Origin: Rotaria socialis
Taxonomy: Eukaryota; Rotifera; Eurotatoria; Philodinida; Philodinidae
Direction: 5' to 3'
DNA length: 64,000 nt
Assembly (NCBI GenBank): GCA_905331475.1
Contig: CAJNYU010000157.1
Location: 411,711-475,710 of the forward strand
The notes beneath the pieces were generated by a model, which was given only the letters and a program-made list of their open reading frames with translations, was not told where the DNA came from and did no database searches. The position numbers and the translations under genes were made by a program. Below, piece after piece: positions 12,263 to 22,951 of the stretch. Every line of letters starts with the position of its first letter. Position 1 is the stretch's first letter.

Positions 12263-13494
12263 AAACAATTTTTTCAGTGATTATCAGGGTGTATGGGTGT
12301 AGGTGTGAGCATGAGCGGTGTACCACAGAAGCGAGGCTTTGAAATTGGCACCCCTAGAGAAAATCAGGGGTTGCAATAAAATTTTATTGCTTCTCCTGTT
12401 ATTCCCACATTTCGTATAGTTAAAATTCGAAGGATGTTTACGCACTAGAGGGTGTGGATGATAGTCTTCTCATTGCCGACACCCACAGCCATCCCAGTAA
12501 TGAGAGTAATAATCTTGATCAAAATGAAGGCTTTATTCTTTGAATGAGTACTTCTGCAATGTCACCATTCAGAAAATCACATAAAATACTATCTTCAAGT
12601 GATTCAGGGCTACTTCAGAATGGGATACTGCAAAGAAATGATACGCTTATTTACTTATAGTAATTTATTCTTCTGTCTTTTTTTAAAATTATTTCTTCTG
12701 TTTTTTTGTAAACGATTACCAATCCACTAACAAGTTTCTCTAGACAAAAAGAAATTATTTTAAGTGCAATATCATGGATGGGGAGGCAACAATTCATATC
12801 GTAGTTGGACTTATATTGTTCTTGAAAGTATTTGTATCATTGCATTTATTATCTTTCTTATTCTTCATAAAATATGACAAACGCAAGTTAATTTAAATTT
12901 AGGTTAAATATATAAAACATGCAATTTCTCGAGATACGAAGTAAATATTTTTATGCTTTATTACTTGCTTTGAATTCAAAAGAATTCTCCAAACATTTCA
13001 ATTTCCAAATTTTGTTTTTCTTTCACAACGAGTCAATTTGGAAGGAGCTTATTGCGTCGAATATCGCCTGGTGACTAGAAAGCAATGTCTGCCTATGAAC
13101 AAAGCCAATTAGCAATACAATTAGAATGAGAGCATGTTCCAACAGCTATGTCTGATGATTAAATGTAGCCTAATTGTTGCATGACCAACAATAAGGCACC
13201 ATTCATTTTGCCAATCGCCAGTTATTTCTTTACCTTTGTTATATATATATATATAGAAAAAGCATGCACAAAAAACATTCATATTGAACTTGTCTGATAT
13301 CACTGTTAAACATTATCATATACATATATCGTTAATCAATAAGGTAAGTTATATTGAAGAAATTTTTTATCCGATAGAAAATCTTAAAAGATACTTCTCA
13401 TAATGAATCGCATAGAAGACCAGAGAGAGCACTCGACAAATGTTATTAGGCATCAGCTGATGACCAGTAAAGAGGAAAAACTATTCTACAGCTA
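12263..13494. other. Intergenic region downstream of ART-A
   Basis: Contains telomere-like motifs at about 12287-12310 and a G-rich/C-rich pair at 12449-12490, plus an (AT)n tract near 13240-13255. No gene could be supported. Confidence 0.45.
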
Positions 13495-13775
13495 TACCCA
13501 AGTCGAACATTCCGGTCCCGGAAACTGCTAGTCCTGTGATATTCCGGAGATTTCATGGAAGCAGTATTCCGGTGAAAGGATCCGGTGACCGGATTTATCC
13601 GATTCCGGCCGGAATCGACAGGAACCTGTCAAAACTGGTAGCCGGATACGGTTTCCGGATTCCTGCATCGAATTCCGAATAATTCCTGGTGGGTTCCGGT
13701 CGGAACCAGCGAGTTTCTTGCAGACTTTCGCCGGAAATTCACGGAATACTGCTTCAGGAATCATTGTCCTGGGTA
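13495..13775. mobile_element. Foldback MITE, TACCCAGG-type ends (copy 1)
   Basis: About 281 bp, clearly richer in GC than its surroundings and full of CCGG/CCGGAAT words. It starts TACCCAAGTCGAACA and ends with CCTGGGTA. Subterminal parts are also inverted: GAAGCAGTATTCCG near 13559 matches the complement of sequence near 13743-13756. The ends match those of the elements at 37593 and 61793. No transposase. Confidence 0.6.
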
Positions 13776-14726
13776 AAGATGCAATCAATTTGCTTGGTCG
13801 TCTATTCTGTCAGAGGTTTTTATTTCGTCTTATCTGATTTTTCTAATTATATTTATTCTGTAAGAAAACAAGCGCGAGCATCTAAAATCATCTATGGCGA
13901 TCAGTTAGCAAAGTCAAAATCAATCAAGAATCCTAATAGATTGATTAATTGTTATTATATAGAAAAATAATAAGTTGTGTAATCGTCACAACATATTTTT
14001 AACTACCCTAGCCTATTTAAAGATTGATACTCATTATAGAAAAAGAGGTACACAGAGAATGGTAGATTGCATCAATAAAACTGAACCCAACAGTTTTTAA
14101 AGTGTAACCGAAGCCAGAGCTTAGGTTGGGTTGCAGTATGCTATCTAACTTCTCGCTCTCTTCCACTCCTACGCCCCAATATATGCCAATAGTATCTGCC
14201 ATTATCATACTTTTATAAATCATTAGCTCTTTTATATTATGAAATCAAATCTCAAATCAAGTTTTGAGAAATTCCGTATCGATTTAGTTCTAGTGAATAA
14301 ATAAAATTTTGTATGAACGAGAAGAAGGCTCATTTTTTCCGTCTTTGGTGTACTCGTAGCAAAGTGAAAAGGCACGCTTCTCTTATTTTTTGCATGTGCA
14401 TATTATAGAGAAATTTATTAGCGTAGTCCCTTTATAACTAGAGTATTAAATATTGAACTTATGCCTTAAATAAGGAAGGAACGGAGCAGCAAAAACTTTA
14501 CTTTATGAGATGAGTAAGATCTGTTGAAAAATAATCTCAATTTAATTGAAAAAGAATAAATTGATCATCAAGTTATTAGCAGAGACACATACAAAATCAA
14601 ATTAAAGATAAACAAGTGATAATTTGATCATAAATTACACGAGAACAAAGTACAAGAATTGTGCCCACCACAATCAATGAAGAATAATGAAGCATACACA
14701 ATGTCAAGAAAAGACTCAAAATTAAA
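13776..14726. other. Intergenic region
   Basis: AT-rich sequence without a supportable gene. A short inverted fragment around CCAACAG/GGTTGGG (14085-14130) may be old transposon debris. Confidence 0.35.
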
Positions 14727-15064
14727 CTAAGCCGCAGTGATTGTTGCTTCATATCGACGTTGTTGTACTGCTATTTCATCTATCAGTGCACCACAAAACC
14801 AATTCTATACATGAATAAATGTCGATATCGACTAAACACAATGAAAATATACTAACCAACAAATAAATTCGATATATAAAATTATTAATATTCAAATGGT
14901 TGGCTATTTCTACAATTTCATCAATTCCGGGACACTTGTTTGTTGTATAATCTATTTTAGTCTATTTCATAGTAAGAATGAAAAAAATTTATTATACAGC
15001 TACTTACATTGACGTAAATATTGAATTTGTTCGTTCGTGAATTTCTTCTCTACTTGTACAAATT
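14727..15064 (-). CDS. Homeodomain-like C-terminal exons (5' end not found)
   Basis: Three exons on the minus strand fit together with canonical splice sites and matching phases: 15064-15008, 14951-14857 and 14804-14727 (stop 14729-14727), with introns of 56 and 52 bp, the size normal here. The peptide reads KKFTNEQIQYLRQYY, then CPGIDEIVEIANHLNIN, then NWFCGALIDE and QQRRYEA. The order (F..Q...L, a P-containing turn, E.A..L.I, then WF) resembles helices 1-3 of a divergent homeodomain, though the WF context lacks the usual QNRR. The first exon or exons were not located; an ATG with a good donor further upstream (about 15604 down to 15558) is only a candidate. DNA binding is inferred. Confidence 0.45.
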
Positions 15065-16438
15065 CTAAATAAGTTAAGAATATCGTTTAATATCAACAGC
15101 TGATTCGAACATAAGAAAAAATAATCATGAGCGCAAGTGCTTTTCAATTTATTTGTGGGATTAAGTCATTTATTCCAAACGAAACAAGCAATCCTAGTAA
15201 TAGCATGATAGATAATCTAATTAGATCGTAATCACTCTTGAGATTTACTCTTTTCCTCAGCTATCACCATCAACTAATTAAAATGTGAAACTCTTCAGTT
15301 GATTCGAACATGAAAGAAGTAAATATAGTATATGGATAACGATTTATACTTATCAGATTCGAATGAAAGCAGAAATGAATTTCTCTCGTATCTATTTTAT
15401 AGCTACCATGAGAATTACAGTTCTTTCCAAGATACATTACTATTATTAAAAGTAGTTGAAAATGAAATATGTAGAAATGAAAAGGCCAGTATGACTGCCG
15501 TTGTTCATACTAATCTGAGAAAACAAAAAAAAGCCTTTAATCTTATATATAACTTACGTGCAGCACGTTCAGCAAAGAATTGCCGGATGAAATCTTCATG
15601 AACCATGAGTTTTATTAATGCGAGTAACTGTATTAGATATTTATATTCGCTCAGTCAAATACAAGTATAATGATTTCGATTAACAATTCTTCAATCAATT
15701 TATATATGTGGAACATATGTATTGACAGATATAATAAGTCAAAGAGTAGATATGCCGAGCTTTGTTTTCATGAATAGACAGATTGAACGGCCATAACCTC
15801 TGTCGTGTAAGATGATTTAGACGGCAATGGAATAACCTCGTCAACGACAAAGAGAAAAAAAGACAGGATATACATCTTATGTGGAACGGGTACCATTTAC
15901 CACAAGCTGTAGTTTCCTAAATTATATCCACATTAGATATTGAATTCTTATCTGTAGGCGTTACCTATGATATCATGTTTTAATATAAACCTGAAGAAAG
16001 AGTCGTATCAACATACAGACTATTATTGATAGTGACTGGCGATAAGACAACCATTGACAACGACGTTTGTGTTTATTTTCTCAGCGTGGTTAAGCATTTT
16101 TGCTGTATTTTTCATTAAAAACAAAATTTATTATTTCGCCCTTTGCTTTTACTAGGCAGATAAATATAAACGGCGGTCTTTTCTTGTGAAAGAAAAATGA
16201 ATAGTATAAATGATGCTTTTATGCAATTTATTGATGAATATATGAATCTTAATTTTTAACAACGCCTAAAAAATAACTTCTTTTTTTCCCCGACGTATGT
16301 ATTTGTTACGTATCGCCTCTGAAACCGGTTGTCTAATAAATCATTTTCTTTTTTTTCCCATAAACTGATTAAAAAAGTCTACTTCTACTTTTTTTGTAGC
16401 ACTATCTCTTATTCATAACTAAAACACTAGTAGTTACA
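15065..16438. other. Intergenic region between homeodomain-like exons and FAF1/LRR gene
   Basis: Contains two similar 20-odd-nt segments about 200 bp apart (near 15097 and 15297; both hold GATTCGAACAT). No gene is clearly supported. A 5' part of the minus-strand homeodomain-like gene could be hidden here. Confidence 0.35.
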
Positions 16439-18417
16439 ATGGTAAGTGTGCTTTTTCGATTTTACGTCAATATCATTTTATGCTTATACTAACTTCTAAA
16501 ACTGTGAAACCTTCAAGCTTTACATAATTATTCTATTTCAAAATTCTACATTGAAATATAAAATACTAATGCAATTCACTTTTCTACCTAGGCAAGTAAT
16601 CCAATAACAGATGACAATGATGCTCTCAATGGCAACCATGATATGACACCGAGTAGCCCTGGTGAGTTAGCTTGCTTTTGATAAAGAAAAAATGAACTCA
16701 CTGTCTAAAATATCATTGGCCAGTTTTCAGGGAGTACCAAAACGAAGCCGCTGCTATCGAAACTATGTCTAAACGGTTTTATGAGCGCTATTATGATTGC
16801 CCAGGTTTCTATGTGGGTTCTCTTATAAACGCATGCGAAGAAGCTTTCAGTCCAACAGTGATTGAAGAAGTTAGTTGACATATATTATTATAACTGTAAA
16901 AAGAAAACTTATTTATTTATTTGAATTTTAGCGTCGTCCAGTACTTGTCTATATACACCATGATGGGAGTATGTTTAGTAACATATTTTGTAAACTTACA
17001 TTGTGTTCAGCAACAATTATTGATTATTTACTTGAAAACTATATTGTATGGCCATGTGATGTTACGCTAGAAGCAAACAGAAATATGTAAGTTGTCTATC
17101 TGTTACTGATATCGAAACTTAATAGTTTAAAGCGAATTGATCAAAATTTATAACTTTTGTTATAAAGAAAACATCTGTTTAATTAGGCTGGCAAACATTT
17201 GGCAAGAAATGTTTCACGATCAACTTCTAAATGTGTTTGACGAGAAAAAATATCCAAAACTTATTGGAATTAAGAGAAATTTTCAAGAGCAGCAAAATGA
17301 CTCGTTAGCATTCGATTACCAACCCGTGCTTTTACTCGAATATGATGTTTTGGTGAGAAGTAAAGTGGCAGTAAATCGAAAAAGTTTACTTACTGAATTG
17401 ACTTTTTTCAAAAGCGAATGCGACGAAAACGAACAAGCCTTCGTAAGTATTTGTTACATAATTATATATATTATCTGTATTATAATTGGCATAAAAATAA
17501 GAATTCTGTCTAGCCGAACAGTTTCTAAAAGTTCTTTTTTTATTTCATTTTAGGCATTCTATCACAACATAGAAACTCGCTTTGGCAAAAAGATTATACT
17601 TGAACTAGTGAAAAATCTTACGTTAAATGATGCAATCAATGCATTCTCCAATAATATTCTTCCTTTATTAAGCCAACAAGAAACAAAAGTAGAGATTTGT
17701 GATCCTTCCAGTCTATTGATTAATACGATACTTCGAAAATTGAAGCCTCAGCAAGTTGTTTCTTTACGTCTTACAGCAAGTTGGTATCGTAAGCAAGAAG
17801 AATTATCTCGATTAGCTCGTTTTACTAATGTTATCTCATTGAGTCTACTCAATTTTCAAGATATAAGAGCAATAGAGATATATCGTACTAATTTTCCTCG
17901 ATTGACGCGTCTCTGTTTTTGGTATGATAATGAACTCAATTTTACTTTTTTTCGTGAAGTCTTGCAGTACCTATGGTCTTCAATAAAACGATTTGAAGTT
18001 CATTGCCCAGGGAATTTCTGCTCTCACGCTGATCAAGATCAATACAACAGTCTACTCTTCCCAAACTATGATATCGAATATTGTCTTTTTGACCTGAGTA
18101 ACTTTCCGTTACATCCAACAAGCGATTGTACGAAACAGTTGCCGTCATGTTTTTTGACGGCCGCAATTGGTTTGATCAAATATATGCTCAACCTTCAATA
18201 CTTTCAATTAATTACAAACATGGATAGCGTCAGTAAATTATTAGATTTAAACGAATGGATAAGAATGACAAGTCATTGTCCTCGCTTAACGAAAATAACG
18301 CTACGAGTGTTAGGACGTATGAAAGCAGACGACGAAATGTCACAAAAAATAGTAGAAATTCAAAATACGTTATGCACTCTGCCACAAAACACTCAATTTC
18401 AAGTTATATTCCACTGA
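16439..18417 (+). CDS. FAF1-type UAS domain fused to LRR-like region
   Basis: Six exons: 16439-16441 (the ATG alone), 16592-16661, 16724-16869, 16932-17086, 17187-17442, 17554-18417; they sum to 1494 nt, 497 residues. Residues about 25-210 match the thioredoxin-like UAS domain of FAF1/UBX proteins: FREYQNEAAAIETM, FYVGSLINACEEAF, YIHHDGSMFSNIFC, IDYLLENYIVWPCDVT. In place of the UBX domain usual for FAF1 (a p97/VCP adaptor), the C-terminal 290 residues show leucine-rich spacing (VVSLRLTASW, NVISLSLLNFQDI, RLTRLCFW, CPRLTKITLRVLG), like the LRR part of F-box-type proteins. The splice between the two parts is phase 0 with good sites, so they appear to be one protein. No p97 binding module is visible. 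Function as a ubiquitin-pathway or scaffold protein is inference. Confidence 0.75.
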
Positions 18418-21400
18418 TTTAACTTTGATGAACAAAATTAGATTGTAGATCTTTGCATTTTTTTTATCAATGAACACAAAAAGCATTAATTGTATAGATA
18501 TTAATGATTCTTTGCCACATTTGTATCAGTAATAGCGAGATCTATCAATTTCGACTGTTAGTTTTTACTAAATACATATACAAGTAATCGATCATCGGAT
18601 TTAATATTAGTTTTATCATTCGCAGTTCTATCGAACTTTATTAGTTTTAATCCTGCATAAAAATTTAAGCCGATAGGTGGCTAGTCAACAGCAGTGGCGG
18701 CAACTGAAAATCGCCAATTTGTTTTAATGCTGAGAAATTAGATTCTTTGGGCTCATCGACAGCGTTGGCTTGTAAGTTTAAGCTAGTTGAAAATGAGGAT
18801 TGGACATTCTTGATGGTTCTTCTTTAAATTCTTTTGGTTTCAAACAATTTCAAATTAAAAAAGATAGCAAATGTTGATAGAGACTTAACTGACAGGACAG
18901 GACAAGACAAGAGAAGCCGTGTAAAAAGAAAGGAAAGAAAATCTGATTTTAGTCTAATTTCGATTCGATTATATACTTTGCGATCGTAAAACGCATTTTT
19001 CTCCTATTCTCATTAAAAAATTCAAATTTTAAAGTAGTTTCTCGAAATTTTTCACTGAACAAATGGTGAACACAATACTCGACCAGTTTAAGATTCAAAT
19101 GTCATATTCCGGGTTACCATACCAAAGAGATACTTATTTATTAAAAACAAATGTCAATTAAACAGTTCCAAATCGATTATCGCTATATAATTAGAATCTA
19201 TTAAAAATTTATTTTCAACTTCAAAGAAAGAGTTGACTTGATTTTAATCAATTTCAAAGTACATAAAGTCAGAGAAGAGCAGAATTTTTAGCTTTTCCAT
19301 AAAAAGAACATATCTAAAAGCTGATCTCGAGTATCGATTTTTATACTAAGGCGACATCGACTGGTCGTCTTCGATTCTTTTCTGTTTTCTGCAATGCGAA
19401 ATTACAACTTTCATCAAATTAACCATTATAGAAAAAAACAGACATCAACAAAATAATTGACAGTTGACTATAATATGCAAAGTTTTGAAGTACATATTAA
19501 ACATCATTGTGATTCGTATATGATTCGACATTTATTATCAACTGTTATCGATGAATTCAAAACAAATCATGTTTTCTTTCTTGCACTATTAACGTTGATC
19601 TATCAACCATTCAACATTTGACAAGTTTAATGTGCTCATTAGCCGTCCTACAACGTTGGTCTTCACAAAGTATGAATTCAAGAATCATTTTGTTTCTGTT
19701 AGAACGAGAATGCAAAGTCAAAAAGATACATCTGATATTTACTTTACTTACCCAAATCATCTGTTCTACGCAGTTTTCATTTGCCTATATATATGAGGGA
19801 AGTAAACAAGTAATCATCTAGTTTCTTTATCACATTTTTCTTGTCTTAATGCAATATGTGTTCATGCATGGCAAAGTATCATTCATCTAATTATTATTAG
19901 TGTAAATAGCGGCATGAGAAGCGCATTCATAGCTACTGCTCTATTTTCATTTCGACTAAAAATAAATACAGAATGGAAGGCCTAGCAGAATATTATGGTG
20001 CTTCGGCTGGCTCCAATACGAGTGAACATTTGTCTGATAATAGATTATGAAAAATGTTTGTTTTGGTAAGTTTTAGCTGGTCAGGATTTGTCATTTACGG
20101 TTTCTGTAGATGATAATAATGGTCATAATTCACAGGTTGTTGTGTGTCCGCCTGGTTCTGATGTTAAGTATCCAATTCACAGTTTCCCTGGTGCTTTTCC
20201 TTCAGTGTAGTGGTGATTCAAAAGTTCTCGACAATGTTAGTGGTTAGTACTGTGTTCATGGAACTTCAAAAATTGACTTTCACTTTTAAATAGAAGTGTG
20301 CACTTCGTCAATCTTCTGTGTCTTATTGAAATCCTTTTTTATTTTTAATGTCGTCTTGTTTTCCTATCTAAGCATTTTTGGTGGTTGACACATGCATGGT
20401 ATATATAGTATATAATGAAGTAAACTATAAACAATGAAGAGTTAGAAATGATACTATCGAAGAGTGTGTAATAAAATCTATGGAGGTTTTACACCATGCA
20501 CTTTCAAATGAATACAAGAAATTAAAAATGTTCTATTTTGAAGAATGCCTCGTATGTTTGATGCTCTCATGAAGCCTCTCTTAATATTTTTTTTCTTTTA
20601 TCATTCCAAGAATAAACTAAATAAAATAATGCTCACTGCTGAAGTTTATTCGAAATTAGTCGATTTGTTGTTATATTCAAAAATCGCCTAAAATTTTAAT
20701 TAGAAAATAGCTACTTTGAACGATGCAATATAGTTAGCTGGCAAATCAAAATGCTCTCGAAGTACTAAGAGGTAGTAAAGATGAAAAAAAAATTGATAGG
20801 ATATATTTTATTTCTAGAAAATATTGGCAATCTTCTGCATAGATGATATATAAAAATGCTAGGTTTTATTGGTAGGTAGCTAATATTATGTCTTTCATTT
20901 TCTTTTTACTCATCAGCCTCTCTGAGTTTTCACTTTGTCATCGACATCTTTTCGATTCTATATCATAAATACAAGAGAATTTGAAATATTTAAATAGAAT
21001 GATATTGGTGTTACCCTCGTACAATTTTTGAACTGCAACTCTTCATGAATCAGAATATTTGCAATTTTAATTATTATGCTACATTGTCGCTGCATGACAA
21101 AAATATCATCCTTTCAAAGATCTAATTCATACTGCTAATATACGATGAACCACGTCGGAAGAACTTACCCTCAGATATGGTTGACGTGGCGTTCCATGCA
21201 TGTGTTTCCTAATGCTAGAGTTTCCCTTTTTTAATCTTAGTTTTCAAGAGATGCTTTCAGATCATACGCTGAATATTGTTTCATTAATGCTAAAATTACT
21301 GACTAGAATATACGTATGTAGTGAAACACAGTTTTGAAGAAATTACAAAGTCAAAAAATGATGATTTACGTCCAATTTCATTACTTATTTAGTAACTATC

Positions 21401-21927
21401 AACATCATTAGAATCAAAAATGTTTTTTTTTAGTCGAATTTACTATTTTAAGAAATATTGAAAGAGTTATTCGAATTTCACAGGAGCTAAATCAAGAGTA
21501 GGATGTAAGAATGAAAAGTAAAATTATGAGGCTATACTTTTTGAAAGAAAATGACAAGTGTAAAACTAGCTTTTAAATTCGACTTTTGATTGGTTAATTA
21601 TATACATCATGTTTCACTTTGAAAACCTGTTGGCTTACGTTTTTAAATAGAATTTAAACAACTGCCAACAAAATTCAGAAATAATATTTGATTGACAAAA
21701 ATTAATTTTTAGGAAATAGCAGAAGCAAAATACAATAAAATGTTTATAGAGAATAGAGAAATGAGAATTTTCTGCATCAATATCAAATCTACGATATTGA
21801 GAATTATATTTGACGAGCAAAACTTAAATTCATATCGATAAAAGTTTACAAACAAAACAAATCTTTTTTATAAGAGCAAGTTTTGTAGAAAATTTAAAAC
21901 ATCAAAACCATTTTCGATATCTTGTAC
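18418..21927. other. Long intergenic region
   Basis: AT-rich, no supportable gene. A stretch near 20078-20210 reads as a short open segment (GQDLSFTVSVDDNN) ending in a stop, perhaps debris of a coding region, but no partner exons were found. Confidence 0.4.
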
Positions 21928-22320
21928 TCAGAGAGAGTAGAACAATACCAAATGTTCATATTTAACACGAAGCTTGCTAAGACAAGGTAGATGTATGTTT
22001 AAGATGGAATGGAAAGAAATTGTTCCACATAATCGATATGTACATCAAAACAGTTAAGTTCAACGTCATGAAAATATTCAATAATCGATGATGCTTCTTC
22101 AGGTCTCACATTTGTTGATATTGTATTACTGAGTATGAGATGATTCACTACTGGAATTGGACGCGAGAATTCGACAAAGAACTTGTGTTCGAAAAATTTA
22201 TAACTCCGAAAATATACAAAACACGAACATTCATGAATATAACACCAGGAAAACTATCTATAATGGACCGTATATGTTTCATATTGAACGACAATGAATA
22301 AACATATGGCAGTTCGTGTA
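21928..22320 (-). pseudogene. LRR-type gene remnant with frameshifts
   Basis: Reading the minus strand from 22320 down, LRR-like peptide appears in pieces in different frames: LPYVYSLSFNMKHIRSI, then after a shift FEHKFFVEFSRPIPVVNHL and EEASSIIEYFHDVELNCF, then after a second shift ILNIHLPCLSKLRVKYEHL. The leucine spacing and wording resemble the LRR half of the gene at 16439-18417. At least two frame changes without splice signals make an intact product unlikely. Only this part was recognisable. Confidence 0.45.
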
Positions 22321-22489
22321 CGAACACGAACAGATAATGTGTGCCGTTTCAAATTAAACATATGACTATCAAATTCAGCTGTTGAAGGATACAGATATAA
22401 AAACAAAAACATGTGAGTTTACGTATTTTCTTATAAAAAAATATACAGCTTAATAATAGTACGTTAATTCTTCATTCTAATGGCGTAAC

Positions 22490-22550
22490 AAGACTTTGCC
22501 GAGTGGTTGGGCAGCGTCTAACCACGCCTACCCTGATTACGCCACAAATC
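22490..22550. repeat. Short inverted-repeat fragment
   Basis: A roughly 60-nt segment bounded by TGGCGTAA and its complement TTACGCCA, with a GC-rich interior. It is probably a tiny MITE or a remnant of one. The interior has a tRNA-A-box-like word (GCCGAGTGGTT) but no B box. Confidence 0.35.
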
Positions 22551-22685
22551 GATGTTTTATCTTCAACCATAAGTTATAATTTTTTATTCTCTTCTCTCAC
22601 TCTTTTTGCTTTGCTAACTTTCTGAAGTAGATTTATGTCAGTTGTACCATGTACTTCTTGAATATATTATTTTCCTATAGTAGCT

Positions 22686-22904
22686 ATGTCGACAGTGTAC
22701 GAGAGCGACCTCTATTTCCATTTTCATCCTTTTCGCGAAAAACCAAGAGCACAGTTTGGTCGAGAACCATTTTCTCGATCTGCTGATTATATTAAAGGTA
22801 TGTTTAGTCTCAGAGAAAAAAATTCAGAGGAGCAATCACCAAGCACTGGCTACTTTCACTTATTCTTAAATTCATCTCAGCAGGATCCCAAAGCATACGT
22901 TTGA
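22686..22904 (+). CDS. Small ORF directly upstream of DHX37
   Basis: 72 residues, rich in Phe, Arg, Pro and Ser (ESDLYFHFHPFREKPRAQFG, SRSADYIKGMFSLREK), a composition unlike random AT-rich translations nearby. The stop TGA (22902-22904) is followed by a donor-like GT at 22908, and a 44-bp putative intron ends with AG exactly before the DHX37 ATG. If that intron is used, the mRNA would read TGA TTG ATG across the junction, making this an upstream ORF. If the AG is instead a spliced-leader acceptor, it would be a separate small gene of an operon-like pair. No family recognised. Confidence 0.45.
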   Translation: MSTVYESDLYFHFHPFREKPRAQFGREPFSRSADYIKGMFSLREKNSEEQSPSTGYFHLFLNSSQQDPKAYV

Positions 22905-22951
22905 TTGGTAATTTCTAAAACGAAACTACATAAAATAAATATTATTTATAG

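Noticed and set aside
13528-13970. Open frames across the CCGG-rich segment
   Set aside because: They lie on a foldback element and change character at its border; not a gene.
15332-15601. Plus-strand 89-residue frame
   Set aside because: Composition is plausible but there is no supporting splice structure or motif, and it overlaps possible minus-strand exons; left unannotated.
22500-22550. Possible tRNA or tRNA-derived SINE (GCCGAGTGGTT)
   Set aside because: Only an A-box-like word is present; no B box, no cloverleaf, no anticodon arm.
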